A stretch of DNA of 64,000 nt from Providencia rettgeri. Lineage in GTDB: Bacteria > Pseudomonadota > Gammaproteobacteria > Enterobacterales > Enterobacteriaceae. Positions 48,651 through 57,126 of this stretch are shown here, piece by piece (positions within the stretch are counted from its first letter, which is position 1; each line of letters begins with the position of its first letter). The position numbers and the translations under genes were made by a program. The stretch is taken from NCBI RefSeq assembly GCF_041075285.1, contig NZ_CP163512.1, positions 2,852,001 through 2,916,000 on the forward strand. The letters run 5' to 3'. The notes under the pieces are model-generated. The model made no database searches and was not told where the DNA came from. It worked only from the letters and a program-made list of their open reading frames with translations.

Positions 48651-48944
48651 ATGTTAAATACTCAGAGAAATAACAGTACCGATATTTCTAGTTATATTGG
48701 AACCTATTTAAAACAGCGTAGAAAAGCGGTTGGTTTAACCGGAGCGCAGCTTGCTTCACGATTAAGTATTAGTCAACAGCAAGTGTCGCGTTATGAAAGA
48801 GGCAAAAACGCCATTACCATACAGGGGCTATTGGAGATTTTACAAGCTCTTGAACTCAGAAAACATGATGTCGATGACTTTATGAAAAAAATATTTCAGT
48901 TCTACTATATCGATGTTGCGTTAGAAGCGAAGTTGATTAATTAA
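48651..48944 (+). CDS. MrpJ-like XRE-family HTH regulator
   Basis: A 97-residue DNA-binding protein. The HTH spans about residues 20-62, with LKQRRKAVGLTGAQLASRLS and ISQQQVSRYERGKNAIT; the SQQQxSRYERG motif is the hallmark recalled for Proteus MrpJ and its paralogues, which repress motility when fimbriae are made. GGAGGAGG directly precedes the ATG. No fimbrial genes are nearby, so it is an orphan. Function inferred only from the family. Confidence 0.82.
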   Translation: MLNTQRNNSTDISSYIGTYLKQRRKAVGLTGAQLASRLSISQQQVSRYERGKNAITIQGLLEILQALELRKHDVDDFMKKIFQFYYIDVALEAKLIN

Positions 48945-49170
48945 GGTTCTAATCTAAATTTGAAGTAATCCATTCATTTAGATTCAGGGGGGATTATTCC
49001 CCCTCCTGTTTTTTTCATTTTTAAGATCATTATGTTACATAAAAAAAATAGTAATTTTGCGAGCTACGTACCTTCCCGGCAAATCCCTTGCTTACATAGT
49101 AAAGCGCTATAATTCAGCATTGATCATTGCTATGATGGAAAAAATAGACCTCATGGTGATGGAGTTGATT

Positions 49171-49749
49171 ATGCCTATTCAGCGCGAAACGATTTTAAAT
49201 CATGCTTTAAACCAATTGGAAATTCAGGGTTTATCCGCATCTACAGAAAATTTACTCAGTGAAATTGAGTCTGATTTTTCGGCTATTCGCCAATTTTGGC
49301 CTGATGATGAAGCTCTCATTTATGATTGCTTACGTTTCCATGGGCAGCAAATTGAAATATGGCAGCGCCAAACTCTGCTAGATGAGTCTTTAAGCCCACA
49401 ACAAAAATTAATGGCACGCTACCAACAATTATCAGAGAAAGTGAGCGAAGGTCGATTCCCGGGTTGCTTATTTATCTCCGCATGTAATTATTACCCAGAT
49501 CCCGAGCATCCAATCCACCAGCTTAGCCGTTTGCAAAAAGATAACTCGTTTAACTTCACGAAAGATCTACTGGATGAACTAGATATTGAGGATTCTGAGC
49601 TTGTTGCCAACCAAATGGAACTCGTTCTTGAAGGGTGTTTAAATCGATTATTGATCCAACGTGATATAAAGGATGTCGAAACAGCTCAACACCTTTCTGA
49701 AGATATTTTGACGATTGCGTTATGCCGTAAAAAAGGGGCATTAAGCTAA
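49171..49749 (+). CDS. yjdC: YjdC, TetR-like transcriptional regulator
   Basis: 192 residues from the ATG at 49171 (MPIQRETILNHALNQLEIQG), with GGAG 7 bases upstream; the longer upstream frame lacks family sequence. E. coli YjdC similarity is strong across GRFPGCLFISACNYYPDPEHPIHQL (split at residue ~105) and NQMELVLEGCLNRLL. A TetR-type N-terminal HTH region precedes. Targets unknown. It adjoins tRNA-Phe, comparable with the pheU neighbourhood of E. coli. Confidence 0.9.
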   Translation: MPIQRETILNHALNQLEIQGLSASTENLLSEIESDFSAIRQFWPDDEALIYDCLRFHGQQIEIWQRQTLLDESLSPQQKLMARYQQLSEKVSEGRFPGCLFISACNYYPDPEHPIHQLSRLQKDNSFNFTKDLLDELDIEDSELVANQMELVLEGCLNRLLIQRDIKDVETAQHLSEDILTIALCRKKGALS

Positions 49750-49875
49750 AAAAGCCCCATTCGTGCGTTAAACAGCCATCTTTTGTTGAAAAAGAAAACA
49801 CTCAGCAAAAAAAAGCGTTTTTTTATTAAAAACTCATTGACGCAAACAGCTATATACGGTTTAATGCGCCCCGTT

Positions 49876-49951
49876 GCCCGGATAGCTCAGTCGGTAGAGC
49901 AGGGGATTGAAAATCCCCGTGTCCTTGGTTCGATTCCGAGTCCGGGCACCA
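49876..49951 (+). tRNA. pheU: tRNA-Phe (GAA)
   Basis: A complete 76-nt cloverleaf: acceptor GCCCGGA pairs with TCCGGGC, D-arm GCTCAGTCGGTAGAGC, anticodon stem GGGGA/TCCCC with loop TTGAAAA (anticodon GAA), T-arm with GGTTCGATTCC, and an encoded 3' CCA. No integrase or attachment-site duplication is seen beside it. Confidence 0.98.
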
Positions 49952-49960
49952 CGCATTTAT

Positions 49961-49986
49961 AACCCTCGCTTCGGCGGGGGTTTTTG
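49961..49986 (+). terminator. tRNA-Phe terminator
   Basis: AACCCTCGC/GCGGGGGTT stem (49961-49969, 49974-49982, one G:T) with a TTCG loop and T5 run, 10 bp after the tRNA. Confidence 0.92.
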
Positions 49987-50149
49987 CTTTTTAACGCTTT
50001 AAAACCCTTTCATTTTGTTCTTATCGCTTTATTACTTTATTAAGAAAAATCCATAACTTAACACTTTGAGACTATTTGCCCTATTTTCGCATCTATTTAC
50101 AAGTATTATCGCTCCACGACTTTATATCGATATAATTAATGGATGAAAA

Positions 50150-50557
50150 ATGGAACAGAAACCATACTCTAATAAATGGCAAAAGCGCTTTGAATTTTTT
50201 GATACCCATGGAGCCCCCGATACCCCTGCGTATAAAGACGCATTAAAAGCAGAATCATTCGGCGGACGGATCCTGATTAGTATGAACTTTTTTGCTTTTT
50301 TCTTTGGCATTATTTATTTTTTAATTCTCGGGTTATGGAAAAAAGGTTTAGTGTTATTGGGGATATCTATTGGTTTGGGTATCGTTCTTAATATCATTGA
50401 TTTTATGATTGGTGGAACCATTCCTAACGGGGTTTATTCTGGGCTATCTATCGGTATCTCAGCACTTTGGGCGATGATTGCCAACTATGCATACTATCTA
50501 AAAGAAACCAAAGGGCTTGATGGCTGGAACCCGTTTGAAGGGATCCGTATGGTGTAA
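50150..50557 (+). CDS. DUF2628-family membrane protein
   Basis: A 135-residue protein with a polar N-terminal third and three hydrophobic segments (about 46-62, 65-88, 98-118). ISMNFFAFFFGIIYFLILGLWKKG is the typical DUF2628 stretch (around residue 45). Function unknown. It follows the tRNA-Phe terminator and is convergent with the AbgT gene. Confidence 0.78.
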   Translation: MEQKPYSNKWQKRFEFFDTHGAPDTPAYKDALKAESFGGRILISMNFFAFFFGIIYFLILGLWKKGLVLLGISIGLGIVLNIIDFMIGGTIPNGVYSGLSIGISALWAMIANYAYYLKETKGLDGWNPFEGIRMV

Positions 50558-50662
50558 CGCTAAAACATCACTACAAAATGGTTAATAAAAACCCCCAGTA
50601 ATTGTTTTCCAACTATTGGGGGCCACTGTGGATTAAACCACTTTTTCTATATCAAGTAATCT

Positions 50663-52234
50663 TTAACTTCCTGGCGTAAAATATATTGGTGAGCCTGGAC
50701 CAACAGGAATACCTAAAACAAATACCCAAACAATAAAGAATAATGACCAACCGATCAGGAAAATGATCGAATATGGTAGCATCATCGAAACTAACGTTCC
50801 GATACCTGCATCTTTTTTATATTTCACCACTATTGCCATAATCAAACCAAAATAGCTCATCATTGGCGTTATGATATTGGTAACGGAATCCCCAATTCGA
50901 TATGCCGCCTGAATAGTTTCTGGGGCATAACCTGCGAGCATCAACATTGGGACAAAAATAGGCGCGGTCACCGCCCATTGTGCCGATGCAGAACCAATCA
51001 TTAAATTAATAAATGCACAAATCAGAATAAAGCCAATAAACAATACACCACCATGCAGATCGATACTGTTTAAAAAATTGGCACCTTTTACAGCAATAAC
51101 TTGACCAATGTTTGTCCAGTTAAAAAATGCAACAAATTGAGCTGCAAAGAAAATAATAACCAGATATAAGCCTAACGTGCTCATCGATGCAGCCATCGCA
51201 TCAACGATGTCTTTATCGGAACGCATGCTTTTGGCAATAAACCCATAAACAATACCGGGGATCGCAAAAAAGATAAAAATAAAGACAACAATCCCTTTTA
51301 AGAATGGCGAATTACTGACTAATCCCGTTTCTTGATTACGCAAAATACCATTTTCAGGTATCACCATCAGCGCTAAAATCGCGGCTAATCCCCAGAATGT
51401 CACTGATGCCCAAAATAACGCTTTTTTCTCTAATGACGTTAACTCTGCGGAAGCCCGCAAGTTATCTTCGTCAGCATCGACACCTCCACCGGTGTATGGC
51501 CCTAGCTGTGGTTCTACGATTTTTTCAGTAATAAAATAACCTAAAATGGTAATTAAAAAGGTACTGGCGAACATAAAGTACCAGTTCGCTTCTGCGCCAA
51601 CGATATAAGTTGGGTCAATAATTTGAGCCGCTTGTTGTGTGATCCCTGAAAGTAATGGGTCGACAGTACCTAATAATAAGTTTGCAGAATACCCCCCGGA
51701 TACCCCAGCAAATGCAGCTGCAAGGCCTGCTAATGGATGACGACCTAAAGAATGAAAGATAATCGCCGCTAAGGGAATTAATACAACGTAACCAAGCTCT
51801 GAGGCAGTATTTGACATAATACCTGCAAATACAATTGCTGCTGTGGTTAATTTACGTGGCGCTTTAATCACCACTAAACGCATTGCCGCGGAAAGTAGTC
51901 CAGCGCGTTCTGCAATCCCTACCCCAAGTAAAGCGACCAACACGGTACCCAGAGGCGCAAAGCCAGTAAAGTTGGTCACGATATTGGCAAGAATTTTACG
52001 GATACCTTCGGCATCTAGTAAGCTAACTATATGAATAATACCGTCTTCTGCCCGTCCTTTAGCCCCTTCTGGACGAGGATCAACAACACTAACCCCAAAG
52101 TACTGACCAATTGCTGAGGAAACTAATAAAATAGCAATCAAAATAATAAACAAAATAACAGGATGTGGCAGAGCATTTCCTAACCACTCAACCGTTCGCA
52201 AAAAACGGCTTCCTTCTTGTTTCTTTAATTCCAT
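50663..52234 (-). CDS. AbgT-family transporter
   Basis: 523-residue inner-membrane transporter of the AbgT family, whose members take up p-aminobenzoyl-glutamate or export sulfonamides. LPHPVILFIILIAILLVSSA near residue 23, AGIMSNTASELGYVVLIPLAA near 140 and ITPMMSYFGLIMAIVVKYKK near 465 are characteristic. The abg hydrolase genes are not adjacent, so the true substrate is open. GGAG lies 8 bases before the ATG. Confidence 0.88.
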   Translation of the reverse strand: MELKKQEGSRFLRTVEWLGNALPHPVILFIILIAILLVSSAIGQYFGVSVVDPRPEGAKGRAEDGIIHIVSLLDAEGIRKILANIVTNFTGFAPLGTVLVALLGVGIAERAGLLSAAMRLVVIKAPRKLTTAAIVFAGIMSNTASELGYVVLIPLAAIIFHSLGRHPLAGLAAAFAGVSGGYSANLLLGTVDPLLSGITQQAAQIIDPTYIVGAEANWYFMFASTFLITILGYFITEKIVEPQLGPYTGGGVDADEDNLRASAELTSLEKKALFWASVTFWGLAAILALMVIPENGILRNQETGLVSNSPFLKGIVVFIFIFFAIPGIVYGFIAKSMRSDKDIVDAMAASMSTLGLYLVIIFFAAQFVAFFNWTNIGQVIAVKGANFLNSIDLHGGVLFIGFILICAFINLMIGSASAQWAVTAPIFVPMLMLAGYAPETIQAAYRIGDSVTNIITPMMSYFGLIMAIVVKYKKDAGIGTLVSMMLPYSIIFLIGWSLFFIVWVFVLGIPVGPGSPIYFTPGS

Positions 52235-52691
52235 ATTTTCTCCTTATAAACAAGAAAAATGGACATTACACAATGTTTTTATTTTTTGCTATTTACAAAT
52301 AGATAACTAGAAAACAACAAAATTCATGCAAACTGGACATAAAATTCAGCACAATAATAAATAAAACAATCTATTTAGATATTAATTTCATATATTTAAT
52401 TAAAGACAAGCATTAAATCCAGATTTAAAACTAAAAATTATTTTCCATAAATGTGCTCAATATAACAATTTTCACATTATTTAGAGTAGGTTTTCACTAT
52501 TTATCACTAAAAAAACTTCAACTTTTAGCCACTTCACCCTACAAAAATAGTTAACCCTCTATTTGTTAATGCTCGATAAAACCTTGGTAATTATTCGAAA
52601 TAAATATCTATAACAAGCATAATATCGCGCATTTTGATCAGTACATAGGCAAGGTTATAATAGGTTAAAATGCGTTTTTGGAGTCACAATT
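52235..52691. other. AbgT/YhdN divergent spacer
   Basis: 457 bp, strongly AT-rich, holding the divergent promoters. No operator, RNA or coding frame could be supported. Confidence 0.5.
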
Positions 52692-53066
52692 ATGTCTGTT
52701 ATCGATCTCTGGGCGGAACGCCATATCCAAGAGGCTTTAAATAAAGGCGAATTGTCACAGCTTAATGGTGAAGGCAAACCGCTACATCTTGAGGATGATA
52801 GCTTAGTTCCCCCTGAGCTCAGGGCGGGATATCGTCTATTAAAAAATTCAGGGTATTTGCCCGCAGAATTACAGCAAAGAAAAGATGCGTTAACGCTTAG
52901 TCATCTACTTCAGGGGCTTTCGGTTGAAGACCCGAATTATGCCAATGTGAGTAAGCAGCTAGCATTACTCGAATTAAAATTAAGGCAAGCTGGTATCAGT
53001 ACCGATTTTTTACGGGGTGAGTACTCTCAAGCCATTTCAACACAGATCACAAAGCAGACAAAATAG
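52692..53066 (+). CDS. yhdN: YhdN-like DUF1992 (DnaJ-related C-terminal domain) protein
   Basis: A 124-residue protein close to E. coli YhdN: SVIDLWAERHIQEALNKGE, GEGKPLHLEDDSLVPPELRA and LRQAGISTDFLRGEYS. The DUF1992 domain also occurs in proteins annotated as DnaJ homologue subfamily C member 28; its role in bacteria is unknown. It is not in the E. coli neighbourhood here. Confidence 0.88.
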   Translation: MSVIDLWAERHIQEALNKGELSQLNGEGKPLHLEDDSLVPPELRAGYRLLKNSGYLPAELQQRKDALTLSHLLQGLSVEDPNYANVSKQLALLELKLRQAGISTDFLRGEYSQAISTQITKQTK

Positions 53067-53068
53067 CA

Positions 53069-53788
53069 TTAACGAGGTAGTGTAGCTTGCGTTCGATATT
53101 CCAGAGGGGTTTTGCCATAGTATTTTTTAAATGCATGGCTAAATGCAGAATGAGAATCATAACCCACGCAAAGGGCTATGGTTTCGATACTGCTATTGGT
53201 GAGTAATAAACTCCCTGCGGCTTCCATTCGTTTTTGTTGAATGAATTGCATTGCAGTTAAGTGTGTTTCTCCCTTAATTTTTCGTTGTAGCGTGCTGACT
53301 GACATACAAAAAGCAAATGCCATATCTTCACAACTAATTGGCAAGTGTAGCCGGGTCTCAATCCACTGAGAAACCGCATCTATCCACTTACTTTCTGGTT
53401 TTAATTGCGCGAGTAATAAACGCGCCACCGCAAAATTATTTTCTGGCGCTTGCGGAAAGCTTTGCAACCAATGGAGTAGACCAATGGCAGAAGGCGTTAA
53501 CGCAAACTGCGTCATTTTTTCGTCCAATGCCCACTGTGCCGTGTCTGGCATCTCTAATACATAGTTTTGATTACCCTCTTTCCCACTAAACGCATGGCTC
53601 ACACTGGGTGGGATCACGATCCCCTTCCCTGCATTTAATTGGAAATGCTGCCGATGCATGTTGATTTCCATTTGCCCAGATAACGACAATACGACTTGCC
53701 ACTGCCCATCATGTTGATGAGAAATCACTTCGTCAGAATATTGTCGAAAATGCAATTCAGGTAAGCGCAAAGGGTAACTCCTATTCAC
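53069..53788 (-). CDS. AraC-family transcriptional regulator
   Basis: 239 residues: an N-terminal cupin-type sensing domain (residues ~1-100, HQHDGQWQVVLSLSGQMEI, GIVIPPSVSHAFSG) and a C-terminal AraC DNA-binding domain with two HTHs (MSVSTLQRKIKGETHLTAM and ALCVGYDSHSAFSHAFKKYYGKTPLEYR split at position 20). It ends 3 bp from the yhdN stop, convergent. Possible targets include a neighbouring transporter, but nothing in sequence shows this. Confidence 0.87.
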   Translation of the reverse strand: MNRSYPLRLPELHFRQYSDEVISHQHDGQWQVVLSLSGQMEINMHRQHFQLNAGKGIVIPPSVSHAFSGKEGNQNYVLEMPDTAQWALDEKMTQFALTPSAIGLLHWLQSFPQAPENNFAVARLLLAQLKPESKWIDAVSQWIETRLHLPISCEDMAFAFCMSVSTLQRKIKGETHLTAMQFIQQKRMEAAGSLLLTNSSIETIALCVGYDSHSAFSHAFKKYYGKTPLEYRTQATLPR

Positions 53789-54001
53789 TGATTGAATAAA
53801 AGTATACCACTTTTTGAAGGGGCGATCTTAATCGCTGTATTTAACCGTTTAACAAGTTGATTTAGCTTATTTTCATACTGGAATAAGGCTAAATATCACG
53901 TGATAAATTAGTCATGTTATCGTTAGGTGTAACCCTCAAAGAACAGACAATTATGTCGGTGAGCACAGCCAACATCGCGATAACATGAATTATGACAAGT
54001 A

Positions 54002-54337
54002 TTAAGCTAAACGCGCACCATTAGGGAGAGGTAAATTGAATTCAGCAAGCACAATCGCCCCTTTCTCGTCTGGTGCCCCCGTAATTAGCACCTCGGATTT
54101 AATCCCTGCGATACGTTTGGCTGCAAAATTACACACACACAAAATACGTTTACCAATTAAACTTTCAGGCGTGTAGTTTACTGTAATTTGTGCACTGGAG
54201 CATTTGATGCCTAATTCACCAAGGTCAACCTCCATCACATACGCAGGCTTCTTGGCTTTGCTGTTCAATTCCGCACTAATAATGGTACCAACACGCATTT
54301 CAACACGAGTAAAATCATCCCATTCAATAATTTGCAT
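54002..54337 (-). CDS. csaA: CsaA-like tRNA-binding-domain protein
   Basis: A 111-residue single EMAP-II/tRNA-binding OB-fold protein. MQIIEWDDFTRVEMRVGTI, IKCSSAQITVNYTPESLIGK and RRI-type AAKRIAGIKSEVLITGA agree better with Bacillus CsaA than with E. coli YgjH. The start at 54337 has AGGA upstream; an ATG eight codons earlier is less likely. CsaA has been described as an export-related chaperone, but tRNA binding is the better supported property. Confidence 0.8.
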   Translation of the reverse strand: MQIIEWDDFTRVEMRVGTIISAELNSKAKKPAYVMEVDLGELGIKCSSAQITVNYTPESLIGKRILCVCNFAAKRIAGIKSEVLITGAPDEKGAIVLAEFNLPLPNGARLA

Positions 54338-54523
54338 ATTTTCATTCCTAAACTCATTCACTATTGAGCATTAAACTAGCATAGGACAGACAAAAGCCAT
54401 TATCGCCAAGCAATCATTTTATATTGAGAAAAAATCAATCGACTTAGGTAACCTGCAAAAAATAGCCCTCAATAAAAAACAATTGAAGGCCAACAATGAA
54501 CGAGATAAAGAAGCAAATAAAAC

Positions 54524-54850
54524 TTACATGGTTGAGAATGTATTCATAATAATCCCACCTGAGATAATTAACCCCATGGCAAATACAGCTGGGAAGTCAG
54601 GTTTTTGTTTATATAAAATCATGGAAACTAACGTCACACCAACAATACCAAATCCACACCATAATGAATAAGCAACACCTACAGGAATATACCCCATTGC
54701 ACGGGTAAGTGCGAAATAACATAAACAATAGGCAATAATGACTAAGATGGATGGTCCTAATTTACTAAAGCTATTGGTTTTTTTTATCATTGAAGTTCCG
54801 GTTATTTCAGAACCAATAGAAAGTGCTAACCATAAAAATCCAGTAAACAT
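54524..54850 (-). CDS. SMR-family transporter, second of pair
   Basis: A 108-residue four-helix small-multidrug-resistance subunit; the conserved Glu is in SIGSEITGTSMIKKT (residue ~14). IPVGVAYSLWCGFGIVGV matches the family. It follows a longer SMR gene by 22 bp, so the two probably form a heterodimer. Pairs of SMR genes accompany choline-TMA-lyase microcompartment loci in Proteus and Klebsiella, suggesting export of an amine such as trimethylamine or a related quaternary amine; that role is inference. Confidence 0.88.
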   Translation of the reverse strand: MFTGFLWLALSIGSEITGTSMIKKTNSFSKLGPSILVIIAYCLCYFALTRAMGYIPVGVAYSLWCGFGIVGVTLVSMILYKQKPDFPAVFAMGLIISGGIIMNTFSTM

Positions 54851-54872
54851 GATGTTTCCCCTTAAATTTTAA

Positions 54873-55298
54873 TTAATGAACGGCTTTATTATTGGCGGAT
54901 AACAGTGACTCTTTTGTTTCTTGTTTTGGTTTATCGCTCTCTTCTTCATCTGCCCCCATTTTGGAGAACAGATTCATGATCACAATACCACTTGCAATCA
55001 CAACCATACCAATTATGGCCGCTGTATCAGGATGTTGCCCATAAAATAACATCCCAAGGGTAGATACCATGAGGATCCCGGTTCCTGACCATGTGGCATA
55101 CGCTAAGCCAACAGGGATATATTTAACTGCTCGTGAAAGTGAGTAATAGCAAATAACATACAATACGACAATTAATGCCAATAGTAAGGATTTTGTAATT
55201 CCTTCACTATTATCAAACATTTTCAATGTAGAGGTTGCTGAGGTTTCTGAAATAATAACCGCCAGCATCCAAAGCCATGATTTTGCTTTAGGGGACAT
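54873..55298 (-). CDS. SMR-family transporter, first of pair
   Basis: A 141-residue SMR subunit with the conserved Glu in VIISETSATSTLKMF (about residue 18) and IPVGLAYATWSGTGILMV. It carries an unusual ~30-residue charged C-terminal tail (GADEEESDKPKQETKES) absent from its partner. Co-directional with the cut operon, 54 bp after the flavoprotein gene, and without a guanidine riboswitch, unlike gdx at 35 kb. Confidence 0.88.
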   Translation of the reverse strand: MSPKAKSWLWMLAVIISETSATSTLKMFDNSEGITKSLLLALIVVLYVICYYSLSRAVKYIPVGLAYATWSGTGILMVSTLGMLFYGQHPDTAAIIGMVVIASGIVIMNLFSKMGADEEESDKPKQETKESLLSANNKAVH

Positions 55299-55351
55299 AG
55301 ATAATACTCCTACAATAAATAGATAAATTAAAATTAATTAATTTTGATATT

Positions 55352-56041
55352 TTATTTCTTTAAAGACTTTAAATAATCGATAGCTGAATCTGTTAATTTA
55401 TTATCATTCGCAATATACCCTCCAGGGTTTTTCATTACTTCATTTAAAGTAATGTAGCGACTTTCATGATGGTTATTTTTAGGTTCCATTTTTTGACTAA
55501 ATTTATTTTTTAATAACTTATCTTCTATTTCATTTAATGTATTAAATTGCACACCCAATGAAATTAATTTCGTCATATTTTCTTTAATAAGATTGTTATA
55601 TTGGTTATTTTTATCTAAACCTAGAATTTGGTTGAGTTCACTTTCAGGGCAACAATGGTTTTTTAGTGCGAATACAGGTATATCTTTCGCAAGAGCATGC
55701 AAAATAAGTTGGCTTTCTTCCCTGGTAAATAAACCGTTGGCGACCTCCCCAACTACCTTAGCATCAATAAATGGCAAAAATACGCAGTGATAGTTTCCTA
55801 ACGCACTTAATTGCAACGTGTCTTTATTTAAAATGGTTCCCAATGTTGACCACTGTGCGAAATAAGGGGTCGTTGACATTGATTGGGTGGCATAGAACGA
55901 AAAAGATACCAATGAAAATTGCGTTAGCCTTTGATAAATCGCCTGTTGGTAACCTTCTACAGGGGATAACACCACAAGAACCCGTTGGTTTAACTGCCGT
56001 AGAACTTGTTCAATTATCTGCTCAATCTGTTTTTCGTTCAC
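55352..56041 (-). CDS. Flavoprotein-like microcompartment-associated protein
   Basis: 229 residues. The N-terminus MNEKQIEQIIEQVLRQLNQ is an amphipathic helix resembling a microcompartment encapsulation peptide, followed by a Rossmann-like domain (VLVVLSPVEGYQQAIYQRL, LGNYHCVFLPFIDAKVVGEVANG split at 20) of the flavoprotein type seen in glycyl-radical microcompartment loci. The last 45 residues are Lys/Asn-rich. Specific reaction unknown. It lies 14 bp after pduL. Confidence 0.7.
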   Translation of the reverse strand: MNEKQIEQIIEQVLRQLNQRVLVVLSPVEGYQQAIYQRLTQFSLVSFSFYATQSMSTTPYFAQWSTLGTILNKDTLQLSALGNYHCVFLPFIDAKVVGEVANGLFTREESQLILHALAKDIPVFALKNHCCPESELNQILGLDKNNQYNNLIKENMTKLISLGVQFNTLNEIEDKLLKNKFSQKMEPKNNHHESRYITLNEVMKNPGGYIANDNKLTDSAIDYLKSLKK

Positions 56042-56055
56042 CTTGCCACCATCCC

Positions 56056-56700
56056 TTAACCGACAATAAATACGCTGTCATTATTGCGCAGACCCGCTGC
56101 ATTGGCTTCGTCCGTATCAATATGAAATTCAAGGGAAAACCGTTCATCCACACGAATAACAACTTCATCAAATACTAAACGGCGTTCACCTTCAGTACGA
56201 ATATTGACCGTCTGACCATTCACCACATTTAATGCTCTGGCATCTATCGTGTTCATATGAATATGTCTTTGCGCGCAAATAACTTGAGATACAAGATTGA
56301 CATGCCCCGCAGGACCTATCAGTAATGCACTGCCTGAATTGGTTAAATCCCCAGATTCTCTTACAGGCGCTTTAATGCCTAAGGCAAAACAATCGGCTTT
56401 TGACACTTCTAGCTGGCTTTTGGGGCGTACAGGGCCTAAAACTCTCACTTTATTGATTGAGCCTTTTGGCCCAACGACCATCACGCATTCTTTCGCGGCA
56501 AATTGCCCAGGTTGCTTGAGATCTTTAAACGGTGTGAGCTGATAGCCTTGACCAAATAGGGCTTCGACATCCTGCTGCGAAAGGTGCACATGGCGATTAG
56601 AAACCCCTACAGGGATCGCAATCGCTGATTGCATTTCGTTTACTGGGTTGTATGTTGAAAGGCGAGACAGTATTTTGCCCATCAGTTGCTCATTGATCAT
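56056..56700 (-). CDS. pduL: PduL-type phosphate propanoyl/acetyltransferase
   Basis: Converts acetyl-CoA plus phosphate to acetyl-phosphate inside the microcompartment, recycling CoA. 214 residues with the duplicated PduL fold and zinc-binding His clusters (VSNRHVHLSQQDVEALFG and AQRHIHMN). The N-terminal MINEQLMGKILSRLSTYN is a likely encapsulation helix. It overlaps the BMC-H gene by 4 bases. Confidence 0.93.
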   Translation of the reverse strand: MINEQLMGKILSRLSTYNPVNEMQSAIAIPVGVSNRHVHLSQQDVEALFGQGYQLTPFKDLKQPGQFAAKECVMVVGPKGSINKVRVLGPVRPKSQLEVSKADCFALGIKAPVRESGDLTNSGSALLIGPAGHVNLVSQVICAQRHIHMNTIDARALNVVNGQTVNIRTEGERRLVFDEVVIRVDERFSLEFHIDTDEANAAGLRNNDSVFIVG

Positions 56701-57113
56701 GACTTTTTACCTTTTCGCAGATCGTTTTTCGACTCTTTAACGCTATTTTCCGTCACTGCTGGCTCAGCTTTTGTCTCAGCCATTGGCTTTTGTTGTGGCA
56801 CTTCAACATGTTCAATGCTTTTTGCTAACTCGCCCTTTTGGCTTTTCACCGTTAGCAATTTTGTAATTACACTTTCTTCAGGGCGTGCAATCACTAATGA
56901 GCCGACCAATAATGAGTTGTTGGCGATGACAGCAATACCGTGATCGACGGCAGTACGCACTGCACTGATCTCGCCTTGAAAACAAACGGATACCAAACCT
57001 GAACCAATTTTCCGATAACCGACAATTTCTACACTAGCCGCTTTACACGCTGCATCAGCAGCCTGTATAGCGGATGTCAGTCCCCGAGTTTCAATCACAC
57101 CTAAACTTTTCAT
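56697..57113 (-). CDS. BMC-H shell protein with C-terminal extension
   Basis: Hexameric bacterial-microcompartment shell protein. A single BMC domain (MKSLGVIETRGLTSAIQAAD to about residue 88, ending LVIARPEESVITKLL) is followed by a ~50-residue Lys/Glu/Pro-rich tail that is absent from minimal PduA or EutM. The tail may bind cargo or the enzymes encoded beside it; this is inference. Confidence 0.94.
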   Translation of the reverse strand: MKSLGVIETRGLTSAIQAADAACKAASVEIVGYRKIGSGLVSVCFQGEISAVRTAVDHGIAVIANNSLLVGSLVIARPEESVITKLLTVKSQKGELAKSIEHVEVPQQKPMAETKAEPAVTENSVKESKNDLRKGKKS

Positions 57114-57126
57114 CTGTCTCTCCTAC

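Noticed and set aside
49876..49951. tRNA-Phe as a genomic-island attachment site
   Set aside because: No integrase and no duplicated 3' tRNA end were seen in the flanking sequence.
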